A stretch of DNA of 64,000 nt from Jeotgalibaca caeni (GCF_028863945.1 NZ_JARBEA010000002.1:1-64000), one strand, 5' to 3'. Numbered from the stretch's first letter, positions 1 to 8,070 are shown. Translations and numbers: made by a program. Notes: generated by a model from the letters alone, not told the origin.

Positions 1-3
1 AGG

Positions 4-38
4 AAAAAGCTCTCGGTCTGCGGCAACAGAACAAGAGC
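4..38 (-). terminator. Terminator- or attenuator-like hairpin at the window edge
   Basis: On the minus strand a 12-bp stem (arms 9-20 and 27-38, one G-U pair and one mismatch, 6-nt loop) is followed directly by five U residues at 8-4. It lies about 30 nt downstream of a possible extended -10 (69-77), so it could be an attenuator in the leader of a leftward gene outside the window, or a simple terminator. No coding sequence is seen between 39 and 215. Confidence 0.45.
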
Positions 39-68
39 CCTCTAAAAATTTAAAATTTTAACACCTAC

Positions 69-97
69 ATGATACCATGGGTAGTGACTTTTTGCGC
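69..97 (-). promoter_or_regulatory. Possible leftward promoter (extended -10)
   Basis: The minus strand reads TGGTATCAT at 77-69, an extended -10 (TG plus TATCAT). A -35 is poor (GCGCAA at 97-92). If used, transcription would run out of the left edge through the hairpin at 38-4. Weak evidence. Confidence 0.25.
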
Positions 98-132
98 TTT
101 TTTTAGCTTGTGTTTTCATATAAAAATTCTCT

Positions 133-166
133 CACTTATCCGAACTAACGCTCGTTCGAACAAGTG
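133..166. repeat. Single CACTT/AAGTG hairpin, possible solo copy of the array element
   Basis: Arms CACTTATCCGAAC (133-145) and GTTCGAACAAGTG (154-166) pair over 13 positions with two mismatches around an 8-nt loop. The ACAAGTG end resembles the arms of the tandem arrays at 17111-17250 and 58715-58855. It sits next to the argS terminator. Homology with the arrays is an inference from a 7-base core only. Confidence 0.4.
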
Positions 167-177
167 AACTACAAAAA

Positions 178-211
178 AAAGAGAAATCGGATTTCCATCC
201 GGTTTCTCTTT
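178..211 (-). terminator. argS terminator
   Basis: A 15-bp stem (178-192 with 197-211, one G-U pair, loop of four) directly follows the argS stop codon. On the minus strand it is followed by U residues at 178-172. Intrinsic terminator for argS. Confidence 0.85.
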
Positions 212-215
212 TTGA

Positions 216-1907
216 TTACATTTGGCTTGGAGCTTTCACGCCTAGGAGACGTAGGCTTTCTTGTAAGATTAAGGTGGTTGCTTTTACTAATACTAAGCGT
301 GCATTTAACTGCTCGTCTTCGTTCAATACGCGGGAATTTCCGTAGTATTTATTGAAAGCTTGGGATAGATGCAAGGAATATTTCGCGATAACAGATGGTT
401 CGAATTTTTCGAAAGCTGTTAAAACGATATCTGGGAAACTATTGATTAGTTTGATTACTTCCCATGAATACTCATCGTCCAAGTTCAAGTCGCCTTCTAG
501 ATCCAATTCTACATTCGCTTTACGCAGAATGCTGAGGGCACGTGCATTGGTATACTGCACATATGGGCCGGTTTCTCCTTCGAATTGAACTACTTCTTCT
601 AAAACAAAGTCAAAGTTATTTAAGCGGTCATTTTTCAAATCATGGAAAATAACTGCTCCGATCCCAACTTGTTTCGCAACTTCTTCTTTGTCCTCAAGGG
701 TTGGGTTCTTTTCATTGATTTGCGCCAATGCTAAGCTGGTTGCTTCATTTAGTACTTCTTCCAGTAAGATTACTTTCCCTTTACGGGTAGACAGTTTCTT
801 CCCGCCTTGCGTAATCAAACCAAACGGAATGTGGTGCATGTCTTCCGCCCAGTCGAAGTCCATTTCCTTCAATACGGCTTTCAATTGTTTGAAGTGGTTG
901 CTTTGCTCGTTTCCTACTGCATACAATGACAGTGCAAAGTCGTACGTGCGTTTGCGGTAAATAGCCGCTGCTAGGTCACGGGTAATGTATAAGGTTGCCC
1001 CATCTGATTTTTTAATCAAGGCCGGATTCAAGTTGTAGGCATCCAAGTTTACGATGGTTGCGCCGCGGTCTGTTGTAAGGAGGTTTTTCTCTTCTAACAG
1101 CTCAACAACCTCATCCATTTTGTCATTGTAGAATGCTTCTCCGTTGAAGGAATCAAATGTAATGTCCAGCATTTCGTAAATCTTCATGAACTCTTTCAAT
1201 GATTCACTACGGAACCATTTCCACAAGGACGTTGCTTCTTCATCGTTGTCTTCCAATTTTTTGAACCAAGCACGTGCTTCGTCTTCTAAATCGGTATCTT
1301 CTTCGGCTACTTCATGGAAACGTACATATAGCTTCAACAGTTCCGCAATCGGCTCTGCCTTCACTTCTTCCTCGCTGCCCCATTTTTTGTATGCAACAAT
1401 CAACTTACCAAACTGAGTTCCCCAGTCACCTAAGTGGTTGATTTTAACGGGTTTGTAACCAACCTTTTCAACAATATTCGCCAGCGCGTTCCCGATTACG
1501 GTTGAACGCAAGTGCCCCATGGAAATGGGTTTTGCAATATTTGGTGAGGACATATCAATCGGTACGTTTTGGCCGTTCCCCACTTTTGCATCGCCATATG
1601 CGCCTTTTTCAGCTGCGATTTCACGTAACACTGCCGCACTGACTTCATTTTTATTCATGAAAAAGTTGACGTAAGGTCCGACCGGTTCTGTTTTAGCGAT
1701 GAAATCGTGATTAATTTTTTCCGCTAATTCACCAGCAATCATTTGTGGAGCTTTGCGAAATACTTTCGCTAAAGAGAAAGCAGGAAAAGCTACATCCCCG
1801 TGCTCGACATGTTTGGGTGCTTCTAATAAGTTGTATACTTCATCTACAGTCAGATGTTCAGACACATGTTGCTGAATTTCCTTGGCAACCAACAATTTGT
1901 AATCCAT
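216..1907 (-). CDS. argS: Arginyl-tRNA synthetase
   Basis: Class I cytoplasmic aminoacyl-tRNA synthetase that charges tRNA-Arg with arginine using ATP. The 563-residue product has the usual full length. An N-terminal tRNA-binding region is followed by the [17 protein letters not shown] segment holding the HIGH-type motif, a KMSKS-like STRKGK segment in the second half, and a C-terminal anticodon-binding domain ending in the typical [10 protein letters not shown]. The ATG lies 7 nt after AAGGAG. Upstream are a good promoter (2070-2098) and an attenuator-like hairpin (1933-1969), so expression may be set at the leader. It is transcribed alone and ends at its own terminator. Identification is secure. 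Confidence 0.97.
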   Translation of the reverse strand: MDYKLLVAKEIQQHVSEHLTVDEVYNLLEAPKHVEHGDVAFPAFSLAKVFRKAPQMIAGELAEKINHDFIAKTEPVGPYVNFFMNKNEVSAAVLREIAAEKGAYGDAKVGNGQNVPIDMSSPNIAKPISMGHLRSTVIGNALANIVEKVGYKPVKINHLGDWGTQFGKLIVAYKKWGSEEEVKAEPIAELLKLYVRFHEVAEEDTDLEDEARAWFKKLEDNDEEATSLWKWFRSESLKEFMKIYEMLDITFDSFNGEAFYNDKMDEVVELLEEKNLLTTDRGATIVNLDAYNLNPALIKKSDGATLYITRDLAAAIYRKRTYDFALSLYAVGNEQSNHFKQLKAVLKEMDFDWAEDMHHIPFGLITQGGKKLSTRKGKVILLEEVLNEATSLALAQINEKNPTLEDKEEVAKQVGIGAVIFHDLKNDRLNNFDFVLEEVVQFEGETGPYVQYTNARALSILRKANVELDLEGDLNLDDEYSWEVIKLINSFPDIVLTAFEKFEPSVIAKYSLHLSQAFNKYYGNSRVLNEDEQLNARLVLVKATTLILQESLRLLGVKAPSQM

Positions 1908-1932
1908 TTTTTTACTCCTTTTCTGTCTTCAT

Positions 1933-1969
1933 AAAAAAACGTCTCCTTTTGCCCAAGCAAAAGAGAGAC
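1933..1969 (-). promoter_or_regulatory. Attenuator-like hairpin in the argS leader
   Basis: On the minus strand GTCTCTCTTTTGC and GCAAAAGGAGAC (1969-1941) form a 12-bp stem with one bulge and a 4-nt loop, followed by G and seven U residues (1939-1933). It lies about 130 nt below the argS promoter and 25 nt above the start codon, with no gene in between, so it would stop transcription before argS unless relieved. No T-box sequence (AGGGTGG) and no usable leader peptide start were found. The relieving signal is unknown. Confidence 0.6.
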
Positions 1970-2069
1970 AATTATCCGCTACAATCGTCTTCTTAAAAAC
2001 GATGGCACTCGAATAACCGATGATTGAATCGTTTATTTTCTACAAGTGCAAGTTCTCTATATCTCTCAT

Positions 2070-2098
2070 AATATAGCAAGAAAACAGAAACTTGTCCA
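2070..2098 (-). promoter_or_regulatory. argS promoter
   Basis: Minus strand -35 TGGACA (2098-2093), 17-nt spacer, -10 TATATT (2075-2070). The spacing is ideal for the housekeeping sigma factor. It gives a leader of about 155 nt including the hairpin at 1933-1969. Confidence 0.6.
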
Positions 2099-2181
2099 TT
2101 TCTTTTTCCAACACCATATCGTTTGATAAGCGTTGTTCTCTTACGTACACTAAGACTATCAAGATAACAGGAGGGATTTTT

Positions 2182-2610
2182 ATGCCATGGACCGAAAAAG
2201 ATTACCCCGCTAGTTGGAAAAATTTTGATGAGACGACACGTTTGAAGGCCATTGATATTGCTAATGCGATGTTGGAAGAAGGGTATAAGGAAGAAGATGC
2301 AATCCCAATCGCAACGGCTCAAGCCAAAAAATGGGTGGACGATGCGACCGACGAGGAAAAGAAAGAATTAGAGAAAAAAGATGTTACGGAACATGAAAAA
2401 AGGGACCGTAGTAAGAGCCCCGAATACATGGAACAAAATGTCCATGTGCAATACGATCACGATGATAAAGAATGGGATATAAAAACAGAAGGTGCCAAGC
2501 GTGCTTCTCAGACCTTTGATACAAAAAAGGATGCAGAGAAACGAGCAAAAGAAATTGCCAAAAAGCGTGACACCGACGTTATTTCACATAAAAAAGATGA
2601 ATCCAAGTAG
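2182..2610 (+). CDS. DUF2188 domain protein
   Basis: A 142-residue, highly charged soluble protein without signal peptide or membrane segment. The first 55 residues (starting MPWTEKDYPASWKN) resemble a small domain found in Firmicute stress-type proteins and ChaB-like sequences. Residues about 77-135 (QNVHVQYDHDDKEWDIKTEG to KRDTDVISH) match DUF2188, including its usual ending of a helix with EIAKKR and a short strand. The ATG at 2182 follows AGGAGG by 7 nt; an upstream in-frame ATG at 2092 has no ribosome binding site. The gene meets uvsE tail to tail with one base between the stop codons. Biochemical function is unknown. Confidence 0.8.
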   Translation: MPWTEKDYPASWKNFDETTRLKAIDIANAMLEEGYKEEDAIPIATAQAKKWVDDATDEEKKELEKKDVTEHEKRDRSKSPEYMEQNVHVQYDHDDKEWDIKTEGAKRASQTFDTKKDAEKRAKEIAKKRDTDVISHKKDESK

Positions 2611-2611
2611 C

Positions 2612-3868
2612 TTAAAAGGCAAAGTATAAGGAGTGCAATAAGTATTCCACTTCATACTTAACCGTCAGCTTCCATAAGTATCGTTTTAATGCTTCTAGAG
2701 AGAGTGTGCCTTGTTGATATTTTCCTAAACGTTGGAAAAAGGCGCTCTCTTCTTTTTCTGTGGCCACATTCTTGAAGTAACCCCAGACGTGTTGGGCAGC
2801 ATTCACAGCATAACCAGCATTTTGTCCCAAGGCATAAATCTGCTCAATGATGCGGTAGAACGCAACCGTTTGATTTTGTTCTTTGTTTTTCAAGAGTTCC
2901 CGGATTTCTTCGTAAAATGCAGGAGATTTTTCCAGAACGGCGTATTTGTACCGTGCCCACTCTTCTTCCAGATGGCGAACTTGATACGGTTCTTCTGTTG
3001 CGACGATGCATTTTACTGCGGATAAGTTTTTGTCTTTCACTTCCAGCATAATATCCACATTTGGATCAGGTAGTTTTCGGTAGAAATCCAAGAACAAGTC
3101 CAAATAAATCGTTGGTGTATGAGCACCCAACCGTTTCTCCGCATCTTGTTGGGAATAATGAATTTTCTGTTTGCCGTCTTTCTCCTGCCACGTAGCATTT
3201 GCTGCCTCAATCCAATACGCATCCGACTTCTCTGGATCAGACGGATTTACAGCATTATGCAAATTATCATACACAACGGGAATCTCACATTCTCTTGACA
3301 GTGCGAGGACATCTTCAATGTTATACAAACGATCATCATTTTCAATTACCAAACGGTCTTTGATTCGTTGTTCCAGTGTTTGATAAGTACTGGCGAACCG
3401 CGCCATGGCAGTTTCTTTCTCCCCGTAGATTCCCCCTACATGCAGGACTACTTTGTGTGAAGCATCGGTGCCGAGTGCTTCGAGAACTTTTACATGATAA
3501 TCCAAATCATCAATCGCTCGCGCTACAACCCCTTCATCCGGCGAGTTCAACACGGTGTATTGCCCAGGATGGAAGGAAACACGCATGCCGTTTTGTTTAA
3601 TTTTTTCACCAATTCGTTGGAATTCTGTTTTAAAGAGGGTAGACCAATCTAGTTCATTCACAGGACTCGAACCGAACGGAATCAACCCTGAACTAATCCG
3701 GAACAACCGAATGTTGTTCGCCTCATTAAAGTCAATCATCCGCTCTAATGATTGCAAGTTGTGGGAAATCAAAGTTGTTAATGAATCTTCGGTTACATTT
3801 TTTTGCGTGATGGATTTCATATCCGTATCCAAAACGCCTACTGTTAAACACGCATAGCCTATACTCAT
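2612..3868 (-). CDS. uvsE: UV damage endonuclease UvsE with C-terminal extension
   Basis: TIM-barrel endonuclease that nicks DNA 5' of UV photoproducts and starts alternative excision repair. Residues 1-300 are the UvdE core. Metal-ligand candidates are all present: His100 (SFHPGQY), His143 (LHVGG), Glu176 (IENDD), Asp201 and His204 (YDNLH), His237, His250 and Glu276 (MLEVKDK). The protein is 418 residues, longer than the roughly 300-320 of minimal UvsE. Residues about 305-418 form an extra mainly helical domain with RYKYAVLEKSP, QHVWGYFK and YLLHSLYF, which resembles DUF1722 of YbgA-type proteins. That comparison is from memory and unverified. The gene is a lone unit convergent with the DUF2188 gene. 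Confidence 0.9.
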   Translation of the reverse strand: MSIGYACLTVGVLDTDMKSITQKNVTEDSLTTLISHNLQSLERMIDFNEANNIRLFRISSGLIPFGSSPVNELDWSTLFKTEFQRIGEKIKQNGMRVSFHPGQYTVLNSPDEGVVARAIDDLDYHVKVLEALGTDASHKVVLHVGGIYGEKETAMARFASTYQTLEQRIKDRLVIENDDRLYNIEDVLALSRECEIPVVYDNLHNAVNPSDPEKSDAYWIEAANATWQEKDGKQKIHYSQQDAEKRLGAHTPTIYLDLFLDFYRKLPDPNVDIMLEVKDKNLSAVKCIVATEEPYQVRHLEEEWARYKYAVLEKSPAFYEEIRELLKNKEQNQTVAFYRIIEQIYALGQNAGYAVNAAQHVWGYFKNVATEKEESAFFQRLGKYQQGTLSLEALKRYLWKLTVKYEVEYLLHSLYFAF

Positions 3869-4031
3869 CTGTAACGCCCCTTTATGTTCGATATGCGTCT
3901 ATTCTAGCACGGAAGACGTAAAAGAGACGAACCAAACACTTTTTCAACCTCCTAAGGGTTTTCATTAAACCTTTTTGGCTCCGGTTGTTACAATAAAAGA
4001 GTAAAAAATAGATTTGTAAAGGAGAGATCGT

Positions 4032-5177
4032 ATGCGCGCTGTAACATGGCAAGGAAATGAAAAGATGGTTGTTAAAACGGTTCCCGATCCAGAAATTCAA
4101 AAGCCTACTGATATGATTGTACGAATTACCTCTACTGCTATTTGTGGGTCGGATTTACACCTCTACCACAATGGGAAAATGATTATGGAAGAGGATTATG
4201 TGGTCGGACACGAACCAATGGGGATTGTTGAAGAAGTTGGTTCTGCTGTGAAGACTGTGAAAAAAGGCGACCGCGTGGTGATTCCGTTTAACATCAGCTG
4301 CGGTGAATGTTGGTATTGTACCCATGACATGGAGAGCCAATGCGACCAGTCGAATGACAACCATGCCGTTGATTTTGGGGGATTGTTCGGCTACGGGAAA
4401 TTGAACGGCAGCCACCCAGGAGGACAAGCAGAATTCTTGCGGGTACCTTTTGCAGACCAAACTTCTTTTGTCGTACCTGACCACACCCTGCCTGATGAAA
4501 AAGTGTTGTTCCTCTCAGACGTCATTCCCACTTCTTATTGGAACGTGGAGAAAAGTGGGGTTAAAGAAGGCGATACGGTTATTGTTCTCGGCTGTGGACC
4601 AATCGGCTTGATGACACAAAAGTTTGCCAAAATGAAAGGCGCTAAACGAGTCATTGCGGTTGACACCGTGAAACATCGTTTGGAATTGGCCAAATCGTAT
4701 AATGATGTAGAAATTTATGATTTCAGTAATACCAACATCGTGAAAATGGGCTTGGAATTATATGAAAGAACGAATGGCGGAGCCGATGTCGTGATTGATT
4801 GTGTCGGGATGGATGGCGTAAAACCAACGATGGAGAAAGCTCGAAATATGGTGAGCCCTCAAATGGGAACCATCACTCCAATTCTGACTGCTTCTGAATG
4901 TGTTCGCAAATTCGGTACGGTGCATCTCTCAGGGGTATATTTAACGCCTGCATCTTCTTTTCCACTGAATGTTTTATTCAGTCGGAACGTCAACTTGACG
5001 ATGGGACAAGCACCAGTCGTTCACTTGATGCCGAAATTGTATGACATGATTATTGAAGAAAAATTCGATCCGACAACGATTATCACCCACTCCATGCCGC
5101 TCGAAGATGCTGCTGAAGCGTATGATATTTTCGATAAGAAAAAAGATAACAACGTGAAAGTCATTTTGAAACCATAA
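4032..5177 (+). CDS. Zinc-dependent alcohol dehydrogenase (MDR family)
   Basis: NAD(P)-dependent medium-chain dehydrogenase of 381 residues. Catalytic zinc ligands Cys38 and GHE 59-61 are present. The structural zinc lobe has Cys90, Cys93, Cys96 and Cys104. The Rossmann motif GCGPIG lies at 187-192, with Asp211 at the end of the second strand suggesting NAD rather than NADP. The overall pattern is closest to the glutathione-independent formaldehyde dehydrogenase and threonine dehydrogenase-like branch, so the substrate may be an aldehyde or alcohol but cannot be named. The ATG follows AAAGGAGAG by 5 nt. It is monocistronic and ends at a bidirectional terminator. Confidence 0.88.
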   Translation: MRAVTWQGNEKMVVKTVPDPEIQKPTDMIVRITSTAICGSDLHLYHNGKMIMEEDYVVGHEPMGIVEEVGSAVKTVKKGDRVVIPFNISCGECWYCTHDMESQCDQSNDNHAVDFGGLFGYGKLNGSHPGGQAEFLRVPFADQTSFVVPDHTLPDEKVLFLSDVIPTSYWNVEKSGVKEGDTVIVLGCGPIGLMTQKFAKMKGAKRVIAVDTVKHRLELAKSYNDVEIYDFSNTNIVKMGLELYERTNGGADVVIDCVGMDGVKPTMEKARNMVSPQMGTITPILTASECVRKFGTVHLSGVYLTPASSFPLNVLFSRNVNLTMGQAPVVHLMPKLYDMIIEEKFDPTTIITHSMPLEDAAEAYDIFDKKKDNNVKVILKP

Positions 5178-5183
5178 TCATAA

Positions 5184-5228
5184 AGAGATCCAAAAAGAGC
5201 GAATGAGTGTCGCTCCCTTTGGATCTCT
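5184..5228. terminator. Bidirectional terminator between adh and barstar gene
   Basis: Outer stem AGAGATCCAAA (5184-5194) with TTTGGATCTCT (5218-5228), inner stem GAGCG/CGCTC. It lies between two convergent genes and can serve both, though U-tracts are short. Confidence 0.7.
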
Positions 5229-5508
5229 ATTTAAATTCATATTGGTAGACAACCGTACTAGCAGAAGTGGTTTGATGCAGCCGTGATAGAAGACCTAATA
5301 AAACGGCTCCGTATCGACCGAGTTGATCTGGAATAAGGTGAGCATTCTTGATGACAATCATTCGCTTCGAAAAATCAGTTGTCAAGCAATCCCAGAGCGC
5401 ATCCAGATTATTGCCATAATGATCTGGCAACTCGAGCACTTCTTTCAGGATGGCATGTGCCGTTTGTTTATCGGTAAAATCTTTCCCATCTAACACAACG
5501 CGTTTCAT
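5227..5508 (-). CDS. Barstar-family ribonuclease inhibitor
   Basis: A 93-residue cytoplasmic protein that should bind and block the barnase encoded just upstream. It shows the barstar layout: N-terminal strand VVLDGKDF, a helix, then YGNNLDALWDCLTTDF, where the Asn-Leu-Asp-Ala-Leu-Trp-Asp helix supplies acidic residues that enter the ribonuclease site. A central strand (MIVIKNAH) and a C-terminal helix follow. Start ATG is preceded by GAGGAG at 6 nt, and only three bases separate it from the barnase stop codon, so the pair is co-translated. Pairing toxin and inhibitor in this order is common. Assignment is good; whether this barstar binds this barnase is inference. Confidence 0.92.
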   Translation of the reverse strand: MKRVVLDGKDFTDKQTAHAILKEVLELPDHYGNNLDALWDCLTTDFSKRMIVIKNAHLIPDQLGRYGAVLLGLLSRLHQTTSASTVVYQYEFK

Positions 5509-5511
5509 TAC

Positions 5512-5958
5512 TTACTCCTCCCCATATAGCTGCTCGAAGGATTCATAATGATCAGCGGTATAGAAAATCAGACCATCATCAGAGAAAATCAAACGTTCTG
5601 CATTGCGGTGACCGCCTTCGTAATTTACATCCGCTTCATAATAGTCACGGCCGGGAGCTTCAGGCAGAAGCCCTTCATAATTGCCGAAATAATTCCCGCC
5701 AATCACCATCCCATCCGCTACTTCCCATAAATTCCCTTTGGATGGTTCCCAACCCAAATCTTCTGCTTCATCTTTCGTCAGATAATTCGGGGGTAATTCT
5801 TCATATAAATAGAGGTATTCTGCTACCTCGTCCTCCTGATAGTACCACTCGCCTTCCACTACACCAGCTGTTGGTTCAACTAGTAACGTGCTGCAGGCAG
5901 TCAAAATACTTAGCAGAAAAAGAATGAGTAGCGAACTACCCTTTTTAAATCGTTTCAT
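5512..5958 (-). CDS. Barnase-type ribonuclease, predicted lipoprotein
   Basis: A 148-residue guanyl-preferring ribonuclease of the barnase family with a lipoprotein signal: charged MKRFKK, hydrophobic stretch, then lipobox LTAC with Cys22 as the lipidation site. The mature part keeps the barnase signatures YLTKDEAEDLGW, SKGNL and IGG. Active-site equivalents are Lys62 (K27), Glu108 (E73), Arg118 (R83), Arg122 (R87) and His137 (H102 in TADHYESF). The enzyme should be tethered outside the membrane rather than freely secreted like the Bacillus enzyme. The ATG at 5958 was chosen because GAGGAA is 6 nt away; the ATG at 5964 overlaps the binding site. The gene is flanked by a zinc-ribbon membrane protein gene and barstar. 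Confidence 0.92.
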   Translation of the reverse strand: MKRFKKGSSLLILFLLSILTACSTLLVEPTAGVVEGEWYYQEDEVAEYLYLYEELPPNYLTKDEAEDLGWEPSKGNLWEVADGMVIGGNYFGNYEGLLPEAPGRDYYEADVNYEGGHRNAERLIFSDDGLIFYTADHYESFEQLYGEE

Positions 5959-5970
5959 AACCATTTCCTC

Positions 5971-6396
5971 TTAGCTTTTCTTTACAAATTTCGTCTTACA
6001 AGTTGGGCAAGTAATGGAAATCTTCCCATGCCCTTTTGGAACGCGCACTTTTTGCTTGCAGTTGGGACACTTGTAGAAACGATGGGCTTTCCTTTGCTCA
6101 TAGGCTGTTCTTCTTTTTTGTACCTTTTGATCCTGAGCATGGAACTTATTCAAAATGTGTCTTTTATATTGAAGAAACTTTTGATTTTGATAGGCAAATT
6201 TTTGTTTGTCTTTCGAGAACGTACGGATATACATCCATAAGATTAATCCGAACCCAATCCACAAGATGAGGTCACTGTTAAACAGCATCCCAACGACACC
6301 GACCAAAGCACCAGCTTTCACTAAAAATTGTGAAAAGTCATCTACGCGGTTCGCTTTTTGCATAATGTTTTGAAACCATTGGATAAATTTATTCAT
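5971..6396 (-). CDS. Membrane protein with C-terminal zinc ribbon
   Basis: A protein of 141 residues from ATG 6396 (149 from an alternative GTG at 6420, whose binding site is too close). It has one or two membrane segments at about residues 22-55 (VKAGALVGVVGML, LILWIGFGLILW), a basic linker of about 40 residues, and a C-terminal zinc ribbon with CPNC and CPTC (YKCPNCKQKV...ITCPTCKTKF). The tail should face the cytosol by the positive-inside rule. It is the first gene of an operon with barnase (12-base gap) and barstar. Similar small zinc-ribbon membrane proteins occur in many lactic acid bacteria without a known role. No function can be given; a role in barnase export or control is speculation. 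Confidence 0.75.
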   Translation of the reverse strand: MNKFIQWFQNIMQKANRVDDFSQFLVKAGALVGVVGMLFNSDLILWIGFGLILWMYIRTFSKDKQKFAYQNQKFLQYKRHILNKFHAQDQKVQKRRTAYEQRKAHRFYKCPNCKQKVRVPKGHGKISITCPTCKTKFVKKS

Positions 6397-6492
6397 CAGT
6401 AGAGGCGTAACCCTCTTCACTTCCCTTCTCTATTCGTTATCTTCCATTATAACGCACAAGAAAGAATATGTACCGGGCTAAAGGATGATTTT

Positions 6493-7152
6493 TTACGCAC
6501 GGAATGTCTGTTTGATATCGAAATTCTGTAAAATACGATACGACGTTTCCCGTAATTCTTCTTGATTGGTGAAGTCCCCACTCAATAATTCCGGCAATAC
6601 ATTGGCCAAGAAATACTGGACAGAAGCCATCTCCTTAAATTGGAGAATCGTTGTCAGTGACTCTTCAAATATTTCTGTAAATAAACTTTCTGGGTTTCCT
6701 TTTTGAATTTCGCCAAATGATTCGTACAGTAAATCCACTTTATCCGCAACGGATAGGATTTTCCCTTCCAGAGTATCGTCCTTCCCTTCCTTCAAGCGGC
6801 CGGCATAAACTTCCTGGAATTCTTCGGGAATTTCCGTATGAATGAACTGTGCTGTCATACTTTCTTCCACCTTCGCCAGTTGCGCCCGCAAGGTTGGATC
6901 GGCATACTTCACCGGCGTTTTAATATCCCCAATAAATAGTTCCGTGTAGTCATGGTTCAAGGCTTTTTCATACAAGGAGCGCCAATCAATTTCATTTCCT
7001 TCATGCTCTTCCACTGTGCCTAGAAATTGAGCAATTTGTGTAACCTTAAAGGAGTGAGCGGCAACAGAATGTTCCTGATACTTAAATTTCCCCGGACAAC
7101 GAAAAATATTCTCCAAATCACTTAAGCTCTTAATATATTGATGCATTCCCAT
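6493..7152 (-). CDS. HD-domain phosphohydrolase, YfbR-like
   Basis: A 219-residue soluble protein of the HD superfamily. Metal-binding residues are seen in EHSVAAHSFKV (His about 33), ALNHDYTEL (HD pair) and a distal SVADKVD. The GDIKTPVKYADP segment matches the LTGDLPTPVKY region of YfbR, a 5'-deoxynucleotidase acting on dNMPs, so nucleotide salvage or pool cleaning is the likely role. Start ATG follows AAAGGA. A good promoter (7191-7219) lies upstream and no partner gene is close. Substrate is inferred from family only. Confidence 0.82.
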   Translation of the reverse strand: MGMHQYIKSLSDLENIFRCPGKFKYQEHSVAAHSFKVTQIAQFLGTVEEHEGNEIDWRSLYEKALNHDYTELFIGDIKTPVKYADPTLRAQLAKVEESMTAQFIHTEIPEEFQEVYAGRLKEGKDDTLEGKILSVADKVDLLYESFGEIQKGNPESLFTEIFEESLTTILQFKEMASVQYFLANVLPELLSGDFTNQEELRETSYRILQNFDIKQTFRA

Positions 7153-7190
7153 ATTTTCTCATCCTTTCTGTCTTTTGATAAATTTTTACT

Positions 7191-7219
7191 ATGTTAGCAC
7201 ATTCGAGAAGGGGATGCAA
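7191..7219 (-). promoter_or_regulatory. Promoter of the YfbR-like gene
   Basis: Minus strand -35 TTGCAT (7219-7214), 17-nt spacer, -10 TAACAT (7196-7191), about 40 nt before the start codon. Confidence 0.6.
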
Positions 7220-7300
7220 ATTCATTTCAGGTCTTCTTTCTTGCGGCCCCTTCCAAGCGTGCTAAAATTATTTGATAATATGATAATAAGGGGACTTTTT

Positions 7301-7980
7301 ATGGATTCTAGCATACAAAAGGCTTATGATAAGTATTCGAACCGTACCTTTATGACTCTCCTTGGTCTCTACCAAGGTCACTACGGCAAACTCGCTCTCT
7401 ACTCACTCTTCTATGTGATCAAGCGAATCCCCGCTTGGATCATGCCCGTCATCATCGCCAATGTTATCAACGCTGCCACTCAAGGAACCGAAAACAGTCT
7501 GCGTCAAATTTATCTGAATGGTATTATTTTATTCGTTTTAGTATTCCAAAATATCTTTACGAATTATCTTCATGCAAAGTATCATAGCCAAGCCATCCGA
7601 AAGGTTGAAACGGGCCTGCGTCAGTCCATGATTGAAAAGTTACAAGAACTTTCGATCCCTTTTCAAAAACAGCTCCAGTCTGGTCACATCCAGTCAAAAA
7701 TCATGCGCGATGTAGAAGCCATTCAAATGCTCTCTTCCCAAGTTTTTGTCAGCATGCTGAATGTTGTGATGAACTTGGCCGTTGCTTTGACTATCACCTT
7801 TGTGGCAAGCCCGACTGTTTTTCTCTTTTTTCTTCTGACTGTGCCCATTGCCTCTCTACGATTCGCGATGCAGACCGGATCGCCGTAATTGAAGATGGTC
7901 ACTGCGTGGAAGTAGGAACCTACGACGAATTAATGGCTCAAAAAGGAAAGTTCTATCTCTTTTCAAGTTTGCAGTCGTAA
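7301..7980 (+). pseudogene. ABC exporter gene broken by internal deletion
   Basis: The 5' part encodes about 183 residues of an ABC exporter transmembrane domain (start ATG 7301 after AAGGGGA; PAWIMPVIIANVIN, then the [19 protein letters not shown] coupling segment). At about 7850 it jumps to the very end of an ATPase domain, read in another frame from 7852: [16 protein letters not shown], then [17 protein letters not shown] and a TAA at 7980. The rest of the transmembrane domain, Walker A, signature and Walker B are missing, roughly 1.1 kb compared with a usual 580-residue half transporter. The first frame ends at 7888 after 195 residues, so no working transporter can be made. A promoter-like AT-rich stretch and binding site remain, so decay looks recent. 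Confidence 0.9.
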
Positions 7981-8010
7981 ACTGGTCTCCTATTTAATCT
8001 ATAAAAAAAG

Positions 8011-8057
8011 CTGCTTCAAGATTCAAGATAGGAGTCCTATCTGATATCTGAGAGCAG
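8011..8057. terminator. Bidirectional terminator
   Basis: A 22-position imperfect hairpin (CTGCT...GATAGG with CCTATC...AGCAG) between the broken exporter gene and the CarD-type gene. A-tract on the left and T-tract on the right allow use from both strands. Confidence 0.7.
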
Positions 8058-8070
8058 TTTTATTTTTGAT

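Noticed and set aside
1908-2098. T-box riboswitch before argS
   Set aside because: The AGGGTGG T-box sequence and stem I landmarks are absent; only a terminator-like hairpin is seen.
1993-2322. Open frame upstream of argS ending in several Arg codons, as a leader peptide
   Set aside because: There is no in-frame start codon between the argS promoter and the Arg codons, so it cannot be translated as a leader peptide from that transcript.
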